From Dysidea avara (taxonomy: Eukaryota; Porifera; Demospongiae; Dictyoceratida; Dysideidae), in NCBI RefSeq assembly GCF_963678975.1, contig NC_089280.1:18405863-18469862 (forward strand): a stretch of 64,000 nucleotides of DNA. The letters run 5' to 3'. Of this stretch, positions 47,157-57,919 are shown piece after piece. Numbering within the stretch: position 1 is the stretch's first letter; the number at the start of each line of letters is the position of its first letter. The translations under genes and the position numbers were made by a program. The notes under the pieces were generated by a model. The model did no database searches, was not told the origin of the DNA, and was given only the letters and a program-made list of their open reading frames with translations.

Positions 47157-50100
47157 TCATGGAATGCAGTAAACTTTTAATTTTTTAACATTAGATTTAA
47201 TCCTTGTATCATTAATACTTTCAACTTCTCTTTGCACAACGTAGCTATTACATACACCAATAGGAAGTTTTAATCCAGTAATAGTGTTGTTACAGTGTAA
47301 ATTTTTAACTATCTTCGCAGCTGACTCTTCATTTATTGTATTATCATCACAAAGTGAAAGCAACTGAAGTTCCTTGTTATTACCAATGTTCATAGCAATT
47401 GCTTCAGCTCCACAATTACCTATGGAATTATTATCCATATGCAAATTCCACACTGAGGTGTTGTGTTTTATGCTTTTGGCAATGGCGGCAGCTCCATCCT
47501 CACCAATGGCATTGCTATTAATATGCAATATATCCAGTGATGTGTTCTGGCACAAAGCCTCTGCAATTGCCATGGCTCCATTTGGACCTATCTTATTTTC
47601 ATTCATGTGCAGTACTTGCAGGGATTTGTTTTTTGCTAAACTGTTTGCAATTGCTATAGCTCCTTCATGGCCTATGCAATTTTCATTTATTTCTAACATT
47701 TCTAGGGAGGTATTCTGGATTAAACAATCTGCTATTGCTATGGCACCACCCTGGCCAATAGAGTTATTGTTCATACTCAGTACTTTCAAGAAGTCGTTAA
47801 ACATCAAACTCTTTGCAATTGCTCTGGCTCCGTCTTGACCAATAGCATTTGTGTTCATATGCAGCATCCTTAGAGAACTATTTTTAATTAAGAAATTTGC
47901 AACGGATACTACTCCAGATTGATCTATAGCATTATTCACATTTAGTACCTTCAGAGATGCATTGTCATTAAAATTGTTATTTGCCTCTATAGATCTAGAT
48001 CTTGTTTCTTTTACAAGCACAGATTGTGTCTTACTACCATGCCCGCCATTACTAACATCTAAATTCTGCATTGTTCTATTCTCAGTAATCATTTTCACAA
48101 TCATTGTGGCTCTACTTGGATCTATGTCATTATTGCACAAATTTAGTATCATTAGCGAAATGTTACCTGACAAACAATGTGCAATGGCTATGGCTCCATC
48201 CTGACCTATAGCATTGTTATTCATATACAATGCCTTCAAAGTATAATTCTGTGGCAAGCTCTTTGCAATGGCTATAGCCCCTTCTCTTCCAATTTTATTG
48301 TTACCTATTTCCAGTTTTGTTAGTGTGCTATTTTTAGTGAGGGTTAGACCGATTGCTGTAGCTCCACTTTCAGATATAACATTGTGATCCATATCTAGCT
48401 CCTGTAGTGAAGTATTCTGCATCAGACTATTTGCAATTGCTGTAGCGCCTGTGGCTCCAATATCATTATATTGAATGTTCAGTTTCTTTAATGTGTAGCT
48501 TCTTTTAATCCCTTCTGATAGAAAAATTGCCCCATTATCTCCAAGCTTGTTGAAGCTAATAAACAAAACTTCTAATGATGTTATCATGTCAGCTATTGGC
48601 ATTGCTTTGTGTGCTGCAAGTCCATTACTTGTTATCCACAGTTCCTTTAAAGATTTAGTGTGGATTACTGCGGTAGAAATGTCCTTCAACTCTGTAATAC
48701 TGTTGTTACATAAAATCAGCATGCGAGGTTTAAGGTAAATGATGATGTCACCAATGATAATTGATGATGCTTCAGTGAGATCATTGTAGCTAAAATCAAG
48801 TCTTTCCATTTCTTGTTTATTCTCACAAAGGTAGTGGTGAAGTAATTTAATGCCATGATCTCCAATGTGACAATTACTCATGTTCAGATGTGTCATTGTT
48901 TTAGTTGATTTTGACAGGAAAAATCCCAAAGACACCACCTGATGTGGCAAGAGACTAACATTAAGGTTATTACTATTCCAATAGGATTTGGATAAAATCT
49001 CACACATTGAATCATTCTGGGCCTCCTGGAAACACTGGAACAAATAGAGAACCTTCACTGGATCTGCCAGGATGATTTGTGAGATGGTTTGGGTGTTATT
49101 TAATTCTTGATCAGTATCATTAACTTTATTAAAACTGCCATTGTCGTCATACTTTTCGGTGTATTTCTCAGGATTGTGATAATGAGGAAATTTAGGATTG
49201 TCCTTGTCAACATCATTAGTATCATCCATATCATCCAAAATGCTATCACCATGATCATCAACATCATCATTATTGTTGGTAATAGCATGATCAACAGAGC
49301 AGTCATTAACATTATTACTCAATACGCGATCATTGATTCTAACACCATAACGATAGTCATAATAATCATCAGTGTAATCCCTATCACCATACTCCTCCAC
49401 ACCTTGTAGTGATAAGTTATATACTGACAGGTAACGGCTTAGAGATTTACACTGACCACCAGTTATGCCACAATACAATATCCACATGTTAGAGAGATGG
49501 ACACTCTTACTATTAGGATCAAGTACAGGATGAAGAGTAGAGGAGTATTCATTGCAAAGAAAAGATTCTTCCAGAAGTGCAAATATATTTTCCTGCGATA
49601 AGGTCCTTACATAATTGGCAGCAAAATATTCTTGTATTCCCAAATGTAAAAAGTTCAGTGACAAAGTTGTAGCACCAATTTCTTCTGAGCAGAAACATTC
49701 AATAGATTGTAGTAATCCATAACACGTGGGGTTTTCCTTACACATTTCAGGCAAATCATTCTTTGTGAATACTAACTTGTCTTTCACAAGTCCATCAAAT
49801 GCAACTTCCTCTAGTTTGTGTAATGCTTTTTGGATAGGCTGTGGTAAGTGCTTTATGCTGCCAATGATTGTATCCTCACTGATCTGCTTTTCTCTTTTTA
49901 AATGACGACAGATGATGTGTAGGACAAAATTTTTAAACATTTCAGTAGCAGTTGGTGGCAGGCATCCTACTTGACAAAGGTATATTATGATTGCCATGTT
50001 TAATGGTATGTAGCACATTGCTTCAATATTTGGATACAGTTGGAAATGTGCCCTTAGATTTTGTAACTCATTAGGATGGTCTATTAATGCATCTTCAGTA

Positions 50101-50836
50101 TATTTTTCCTTACTGGATTTTTCAAATCCGAGAACTTCTATTCTTCTGTTGACATATTGATGAAGGCAAGCTGAGACAAAAGGTCGTGATGTGATTACTA
50201 CTCGTGCATTTGGTAAAACATCTCCTTCAATGAGTTTCCTGAACAATGACTTGCTCTGAAGTTTATTGCTAAGCTCATCAAATCCATCAATAATAAAAGT
50301 GAATCCTGCTCCATTTGCAGCATGTAAGTAATGTAAAACTGGTTTTACATGTACTGCAGGTAGTGCATATTTGATCAGTTCTTCAATGGCATCGATATTT
50401 TGGATAATAGGATCCCTCAACATAAGAAATATAAGCATTTTATCTGATGTCAGCAAATTATTGGTAGCCCATTGCAAACAAATTTCTTTAGCAAGTGTTG
50501 TCTTCCCAATTCCTGGGTGGCCCTCTATTAGAATACTCATGGGAAATTGATCATCTGAACTGATAGAAGTGAATATTTGGTGGATATTGTCAAGTTTAAT
50601 TGACGATGTTAATTCGGGGATATTGTCTATATTTCCAACAATACGCATCCTGGCCACATTCCTTGCCTCTTTTTTAGCTGGTAACTTTTTAACTTTCTGA
50701 TGTATAATCACTAAATTTATAAAGGAGTCAATCTGAAATGGGGGCCATGGATCTTGCTCTATTGAATGTTTTGTTAACTTTTTACGTCGGTACCATGCTT
50801 TGACATAGTCTGTGGCTTGCTGCAATTGCCCATCGC
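47157..50836 (-). CDS. NACHT-LRR (NLR) receptor, large 3' exon
   Basis: Cytosolic NTP-dependent pattern receptor of the STAND class, by family knowledge. Counting from the codon at 50825: Walker A GHPGIGKTT at 102-110, Walker B FIIDGFDEL at 177-185, sensor ARVVITSRP at 207-215, a winged-helix/NLR segment NFLHLGIQEYFAANYV at 391-406, a D/N-rich acidic linker at about 477-578, then about 19 leucine-rich repeats of 28 residues (640-1190; typical unit LHMNENKIGPNGAMAIAEAL). Repeats 11-12 are irregular, with an insertion of about 11 residues. The frame has no break, so it is probably functional. The frame continues upstream of 50825 to an acceptor (TTATGTAG|GCGAT, phase 1), and there is no suitable ATG before the NACHT domain. 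Thus a 5' exon with the start and any Death/CARD-type effector domain is missing from my model. A 2.7-kb old transposon lies just upstream. Confidence 0.93.
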
Positions 50837-51051
50837 CTACATAAAAAAGAGTATGATTTCATACAAAATAGTTTTCTTATGCAAAAAATAATTAGCATTT
50901 TTTACCTGAAGCATGGGAATGTGATTATAGTGGCATTATCAAGCCATGCCAAGAATACAACACTGTACCACTGTGTGCATAGATATAAATTTTTCGCTGC
51001 ATTGATGATAGTAAATATATATCATATACAGACAGTAAGGTAGTACTGTAT
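50837..51051 (-). other. Intron sequence upstream of the NLR exon
   Basis: Begins with a polypyrimidine-type acceptor on the minus strand (CTCTTTTTTATGTAG). The upstream exon was not identified; it could lie beyond the transposon at 51052-53772. Confidence 0.5.
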
Positions 51052-51894
51052 CTAATCAAAAACAGCCAAGCTGTAAAAAAGGGTGCGACTTCCAAAAGAG
51101 CCAGGGTGAAAAAGATGTGAAATCAAAGGTGGCAGCCAAGAAATGGTTGTGATGGTAGGTTAATGGCAAAAAGTTCAATAACAACAATTCAGGTGAATTT
51201 GTGTTGCCTCCTCCATTGATTTTACATCTTTTTTCACCCTGGCTTTTTTTAGAGGCTGTACCCTTTTTTTACAGCTTGGCTGTTTTTGATTAGAAATCAC
51301 TTCTTCTTGTAATTTAATACCTAAAGCTAGCCTATGGCCAGCTTTATGTATTTCTTTTAACTTGTCTTTTTCTTTACCACAGATCTAGAGAGAAGATTAT
51401 TATGAAGAAAATGATTTGTTTAGCTACATGTACATTTAAGCAATAATTTACAATTGTGTTGATTAATCATAAAAATAAGTCACACAGGTTAAACTGTTTG
51501 TACTCTACAGGGAAATGTGCTTGTAGTTCTACACAGAACCTTATAACGTAACTGTACTCTTTGGCTACATGGTGAATGGTTTGTATTTAAACTCACCACG
51601 TGGTGGCTTATTTTTAGCTGAAACATTGTACGAAATGTAGCTGAATTCTCTTCTGTTTCCATGCAGCTGATCTCTCTACAGGGTTACTTGTTTCTAGCTG
51701 ATCTCTCTACAGGGTGATTTGTTTCTAGCTGATCTCTACAGGGTGACTTGTTTCCAGCTGAACTCTACAGCGTGACCTGTTTCTAGCTGATCTCTCTACA
51801 CATGCAGGGTGGTTTTTTCTAGCTATACTAACTGAATACTGTGCAGGGTAATTTATTTCTAGCTGATCTTTCTATGGAGAGATTTGTTCTTATT

Positions 51895-52100
51895 CTTATT
51901 GGTACTTTACAGTGTCCAGTACTGAAGGTCTGACAGCAACATGTGCTGTAGTCTTTGGATTATCCTAACCTAACAAGAACTGGAGACTTTTGTAATGATT
52001 ACTTAACTTAGCTAACAATAAGGTGAAACAGAAAAGGGCCAAAGAAAGGAAAAAAATCCCTCCTACCCCAGGATTCGAACTGCAGGCCACCTAATGTCTG
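51895..52100 (-). mobile_element. tRNA-derived SINE inside element G
   Basis: On the minus strand GGCCTGCAGTTCGAATCCTGG carries a recognisable B box (GTTCGAATCC). A body ends in the complement of TACTTTACAGTG...TACTGAAGGTCTG. Same family as 14960-15178. Confidence 0.6.
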
Positions 52101-52290
52101 TTCATAGCTGGATTCTCCATGGGGTGGTTTGAAAAGTAGTTGGGCTTTTACAGAGTGACTTGATCATGCTGATCTCTCTACAGGATGCCTTGTTTCCAGT
52201 TGATCTCCCTATAGAGTGATTTTTTTGTAGCTGATCTCTCTACAGCGTGATTTGTTTCTATAGCTGATCCAACTTATTTCCAGCTGAAAT

Positions 52291-52632
52291 CCCAGAGAAG
52301 AGCCTACGAAAATGTGATTGTAAACCATGAAATTTCACGTAGTTTTCAAGGACACTGTCTATAAAAAATCATGGATACTTGAAAATTTGACAATTCATGG
52401 ACACTGCCTATGAAAATTTGACAATTCATGGCCACTGCAACCATGAAATTTTCTTGTGCTATGAATTAATTTGTCAGTGCTAAAAAATTACCACAAAATC
52501 TACACTTTTCAAGAGTATTTCATGGCATGGATATTACAATGAAATATCAATGAAATGACTTTCATGGCACTTAATGGGGATTATTTACTGTTCATGGATA
52601 ATCCATAGGTATTTCATAGCACTGTTCTCTGG
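52291..52632. mobile_element. Possible MITE with CCAGAGAA ends
   Basis: Left end CCCAGAGAAGAG and right end CTGTTCTCTGG interrupt the minisatellite of element G. The inside repeats ATGAAATTTCATG-like and CATGGACACTGCCTATGAAA phrases. The target duplication is unclear. Confidence 0.4.
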
Positions 52633-53772
52633 TAGTGCTACACAGTGTGGACTTCATTCTATCTGATCTCTCTACAGGGTGACTTGTATCTGACTAATCT
52701 TTCAACAGAGTAATTTGTTTCAAGTTGATCTTTCTATAGGGTGACTTGTTTCAAGGTGATCTCTCTACAGGGTGACTTGTTTGTAACTGAACTCTCTACA
52801 GGGTTATTTGGTTTTGATACCAGTTGAAGGGTGACTTGACTGTAATTGAACTCCCTATTGGCCGACTTGTTGTTAGCTGAACTCTCTACATGGTGACTTA
52901 ATTGTAGTTGAACGTTCTGATAGAGTGACTTACTGTGTAGCTGTAAGTTCTACTAGGGTGATTGCACTATTAGAGTAGCTATCTTGATTGCTCACTTGCT
53001 ACACCTAGTTCACTTTCATAGTGTAACTCAGTGGATTTTAATCTGATTCCTTGTAAACCACTGAAAAATTGTTCTAAAATGATTTATCTACATCTCTACC
53101 TGATTTCAGCTGATTCCGTTCACTAGTTTACCTGGTAGGTGTGGCAAGTATTATTTTTCTATTAACAAAATTTGATCGTGCACATTTTATATATGGTTGA
53201 CGTTTTTGTTATAACTCCATGACTGTCAGTGTGATTTCTTTCAAACCACAAAATGTTTGCACTATGATGGTTACTTCATGTACAGACCGATTTTCAAGTC
53301 ATCCCTTCAAACGGTTTACCCTGTGGCCGTGACAAAATATCGCTATTGAATTTTTCGAAAATCGCATATAACTTCCTTGTTCTTTATCCTTGAAGTGTAC
53401 AATATTTGGACTGTGAACTTGCTACATTACGTCCGTACAGCCCTCCAAATTTGAAGAAAATCGACTAAATCATGCACGAGTTATAGCAGTTTTTCTTCTA
53501 AATGGTGCGAAAAGAAGATGAAGAAAAAAAACGAAGAAACTAAGATGAACTTTGAAGGCACATATCTCCGTGATGGCCTGGTGGATGCAGCTCAAATTTG
53601 AAATGGGAGGTGCCCCACCCCAAGGGAGTTTCCACAACAAAAATGGTTACTTTCTGTCCAGCCATTATCAAGCTACGGATGCGAGAAAACGGCCTTTTCT
53701 TGGTTCCTGTAAAATACACGTGCCCCCACACTGGCTGTACTTGGCCACTCGATGCACTATTATGTGTCTTGA

Positions 53773-54523
53773 TATTATGGGATTATGGACATTCGGGTTT
53801 TTCTGGCCAAAAATAAACATCACCCCAAAACCAGCTTCACTATACCTTCATGGTATCTTGGCAGTATTAGTTAGGTTTTACCAAGTCCAAAAGTTCCTTC
53901 AGTACTACCCTAAATGGTTGCTACAAAATTTTATTTGTTTTTTTTTCTACTAACTGCCTGTTTACCTGCCTGATACTTTCAAAAAAGTGTAACTTGATTG
54001 ATGTTTTCACTGTTTAACGTTGCTTCAGCCTGACAGGTGCTTTTTAGCATACTGTAGAACGGACAATGCATACTTACCTTAGTCCTCCTTTGTGTCCCAT
54101 TTCTTTTTGCTGACAGCCCAAGTTGTCAATAAGCTGGTGGCACATGATGGTTTCCCTACATTTGTAAAAGTGTATTTTCTGTGGTGCCTGAATTGATTAC
54201 AGAGGCACTTCTCCTACCCAGTGTTCTTCATTAAATTTTGTAATGCTGTGTAATGGGCTGAATATAGCTGAAAGCAAAGTGAAGTTAAGTACTTGGGACT
54301 GTAACTTACTGACCTATTTCAACGCAGTAGTAGTAGCTTTGCTGTTCCATGGTCTGTTCAAAGGCTGATACATGGTGGGTAGAAATACGCATCCACTATC
54401 ACCCAAACAATTATTTTGTGCATTCATTGTCCTTTAGAAACAACCAACTAGGTATCTTAGCAAATATACTCAGCCACTAAAAAAATGAGTCCCACAATAC
54501 AAAGCTCTATGTCGCTCAATATA
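53773..54523. other. Intergenic sequence, no gene seen
   Basis: AT-rich with no gene recognised. CAAAAGTTCCTTCAGT, GTTGCTTCAGCCTGACAGGT and AATGGGCTGAATATAGCTGAAA match phrases at 758-1160 near gene copy 1, so this is a second copy of an unclassified dispersed repeat. Confidence 0.45.
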
Positions 54524-55238
54524 CCATATAGCGGGAAATTTTCGAAAGGTTAAATATTCGAAAAATTCGAAAATAACTGCATTTTCGAAAATATTTTTTT
54601 CGAAAAAAATAGTACATCCTGGCTTTGAAATGACAATCAAAGAAGGTATAGCTAGGTATATATATGAATGATTTTTGCGAGTGCACGCATGCATAGTTTC
54701 TACTAATATCAGTTAGCTATAGGCCTAATGCATTAGTCTATAGCTAGGCACTGGGGCACACACAAGTAGCTAGCCATATAGCTATAGTTACCATGCGCAT
54801 GCATATGAGTGAGCACGAATGACACCACGAGTCTTGAAGCCTATAAGAACTCGAGAGACCAGAAATTACTAGGAAAGACTATAATTATCAGCAAACATCT
54901 ATATATGGGTTGAAAAACTGCATGTACTTAGTTCGATCCGCAGGCCTCTGAGGCGTAGTCCACCAAGCAACATGGTTCAACCTACGAATTAAGGAAGACC
55001 CTAGGGTAGCTAGACGAGATTCTATCAAAGCTAGATTGGGCATTTATCTAGCTATACTAAACAATCAAAGCAGCTATGTATGTGATGAACGCAACCATGC
55101 ACTGTTAGTTTCCTCTGTGAATTAATTATCTACGGTGCGGCGCGGTAAAGAGGCATTGTTTCGAAAATATTTTTTCGAATTTCCAATCAAGCACTCTTTT
55201 TTGAAAATTTAACCTTTCGAAAATTTCCCGCTATACGG
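54524..55238. mobile_element. TA MITE with CCRTATAGCGGG ends, 715 bp
   Basis: Ends CCATATAGCGGGAAATTTTC and GAAAATTTCCCGCTATACGG with AAGGTTAAAT/ATTTAACCTT next inside, flanked by TA. The subterminal TTCGAAAA words recall the TTTGACG words of the CCRTACGCAAGG MITEs. No transposase. Confidence 0.82.
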
Positions 55239-55240
55239 TA

Positions 55241-57082
55241 ACGGGTCAAAGCGCATCGTTTCTTTGAACTGGCTGGGTATTAAAGTTATTGGCAAACCGT
55301 TTTCCCATGATATTTCCTGGGCAATATGCGAGTTAAACCCCTAGCAGCGCCATTGAACGTCTACACTAAAGTGGTATATAATATAAAAGGAGATGAGAGT
55401 GTCCTACTCCAGTATAACCTGTACAAATGCATATCTCGAAGTTATGATGCAATGCCTATAATCACTTTCAATGTGTTAGTTGGTCAGGTCTCCACTCAGC
55501 ATTAAGCTTTAATGACCCTTGTAGTTAGGCTTCAATAAACATTTCACTGATGACATTGTCAACACTCCTTAACACTGTATGTATTAACATGATATGATAT
55601 CCTAAAGAAATTAGTTTTACTGTATTACTTCAAGATATGGGTTTATACAGGCTATACTGAAATAGGACACTCTCCTTGCTTTAGAAAATGGCATGCATAA
55701 TATGCCTTGATCTTTGGAGGATAATGAGGTCATTAAAATCTACTAAGAGACCTGCTAGCAGGTTCTTAAATTGGTTAGAAACCTGCTAGCAGAAAAAACT
55801 TCAAGCATCACAAATCTCATTGATTTGCAATGCTCCATCCAAGGCTGATAACCTGCAGTGGACGACCAGTCACCCAGGCCAACATGTGGTTAACCAATCT
55901 ATTCATTTTATAGGCATACCTAAAAGAATTCAATTATGGGAGGTACAATCTAACGCTGTACACATGTTTGTTACGATGAACGGAAAAGTCCAGAAATATC
56001 ACGGAAAATTCTGTTTAGTGCCCATCTGCTTCGGTAAGCTTCCTTGTAGAAACATTATTTTGTGCTACGTGTAATGTGGGCGTGTCCATATTTGAAACCT
56101 TGTTTGAAACCATGCCTGTTCTTCGTGCTACTGTGACACCACTGAAGGCACAACTTGTGACAGCTTGCTCCCATTGTATAAATCCACACAAGCTGCTTCT
56201 TCGACACACATGTTCTTTACACTGCTGTGACGCCATGGACACTGGCTACCGCTAACCCGGCTCAACATTATTATCGATCACTGCCGTTTCTCAGCTGTGC
56301 CAGATCCAAGGAAGCGGTGCAAGCTTTGATTTTTTCAATGCTTCGACAAAAGCATGTTTAGTCTCGATTATTTAAACATTTTGTGACGATTTCAGTACAA
56401 CCAATCCCACAATGACTCTACCTATACGTCCATATAAATTTTCTAAGTCAGTTAGAGACTACGCCCTCAGATTTTTGTGGATTTTAAAAACCTCACTCCG
56501 CTTGGTTTTTACAATCCACAAAGATCCTCATGCTACGTAGGTCTCTAACCTATACTTTTATGTTATGAACTCTTGCTCCTATATAGGATGGATATAACTT
56601 GTATATACTACCTTCATTTGTCACTCCACTCCAAGCATTCTCAGGAATCATCCAATTTCTTTGATTAAACTGTGTGATCTACTCTGCTTTAATATAGTGA
56701 CACTTTACAGGATTGATTGTGGGTTTTAGTTTTGTAAAGTGAGCCAAAGCATAGATAGCTAAGTTGTGGACTTGGAGAAGAAGACAGTTTGTTGTTTTAC
56801 TGAATGAAGAAGGTCACAGGTTAGTTTATATTGCTGTTTTGATGTCACGTGGCAATGTCCAGTCACTAGGTGTAACACTTAATTGATTTGGGCATTAGTA
56901 TTAATATATTCACTATTGTTTATTCATAGCTAGTAAAAGTAAGTACTTTAGTGCACTTGAATCATCTTTATATTGCTGTTTTTACACCTGGCGCAATGCG
57001 ACTGCGTGTGGTGCTTAACTGACTAGGCCATTATAGCGCTGTAAACATATTATTCACTGCTTTAGTGTATTCATGGCTAGTA
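55241..57082. other. Intergenic sequence, no firm gene
   Basis: The hairpin 56449-56551 is the second copy of the GAGACCTAC family. Open frames at 55820-56074 (plus) and 56015-56242 (minus) overlap. The plus one ends at a donor-like TTCG|GTAAGC and the minus one starts ATGGCGTCACAGCAG, but neither has a recognisable domain, so I call no gene. Either could be a 5' exon of something outside the window. Confidence 0.35.
56449..56551. repeat. Hairpin repeat (GAGACCTAC family), second copy
   Basis: Arms of about 45 bp: TTAGAGACTACGCCCTCAGA... and ...CTACGTAGGTCTCTAACC, with GATTTTAAAAACC/GGTTTTTACAATC near the centre. Related to 11947-12043. Confidence 0.65.
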
Positions 57083-57919
57083 TCAAAACACATGGTAGTG
57101 TGTCGTGCGGCCCAAGAAGCCGGCGCGCAACCCCGTGAGTATATTGACAGGAAGAAAGAAAACGCAATTTTCGCACCTCCGTAGCTCTGTGCTGCCTTGA
57201 TGAAACAAGACGAATTTTGCTGTGTACATTCCCTCCAACTTCAGTACTCCACATTCCAAATTTGAGCGAAATCGCTTCAGGCATTCCTGAGATATGCGAC
57301 TTCAAAAATTGGCTTAGTTTCTTCGTTTTTTTTCTTCTTATTTTTCTTCCTCTTTTTGCACACTTACAAAAACTGCTATAAAATGCAAACGCGTTATCCG
57401 ATTGCCTTGAAATTTGGCACACAGAAGGGGGTATAAAGGCGCATCGCGGTACCAACATTGGCTGGAATACCATAAACAGACAAAGAGTTATGAGCGATTA
57501 TGCACGAAAAATAACACCAATATGTTGTCACGCCTACAGGGTTAACCGCGTATGGGAAGAAGTTGAAAATCGGTGGGTGAATAGGTTAACTATTGAACCT
57601 CAAACCTTTTGTGGTTTGAAAGAAATCGAGCTAAAAACCAGGAAGATACAACAACAAAACCAACAGTGTGTAACAATTACGCAACCGAGATTAGCTAATA
57701 AAAAACGAATACTTGCCACGCCTACCAGATAAACCGCTTGGGGTAATGCTTTGAAATTCACTGTACACATGGAGTAATCATCTTAGAAAGGCTCTTAAAT
57801 GGTGTAGAAGAATCAGACTTAAAGCCACGGAGTTATAACATGAAATCCAACTTGGTGTAGCAAGTGCGAGATCGAGATACTCTAATAGAGCAGTCATCCT
57901 AATAGAGCAGTCACCCTGA

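Larger units (their letters stand above)
51052..53772 (-). mobile_element. Helitron-like element, old copy G
   Basis: Full-length but strongly diverged, inverted copy: foldback 51052-51293, linker with AGCTAGCCTATGGCCAGCTT, minisatellite remnants (51656-51890 and 52660-52960, CTCTCTACAGGGTGACTTG), left region with CACAAAATGTTTG and CATCCGTAGCTTGATAATGG, and left end TCAAGACACATAA at 53772 preceded by A. It shows that termini and architecture are old features of the family. Reading frames open in the young copies are broken here. A SINE and a CCAGAGAA-ended insert lie inside it. Confidence 0.8.

Noticed and set aside
47374..47838. Plus-strand frames over the LRR region (also 47962-48204, 49107-49409)
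   Set aside because: Shadows of the minus-strand NLR repeats; their hydrophobic composition reflects the complement of the LRR codons.
50823..50825. TTG as the start codon of the NLR protein
   Set aside because: The frame continues upstream to a splice acceptor at 50837-50838, so the apparent start is only an alternative-code artefact.
56015..56242. Minus-strand frame starting MASQQCKEHVCRRSS as the missing NLR first exon
   Set aside because: No Death, CARD or other effector motif and no splice donor in the right phase was found; an overlapping plus-strand frame is equally plausible.
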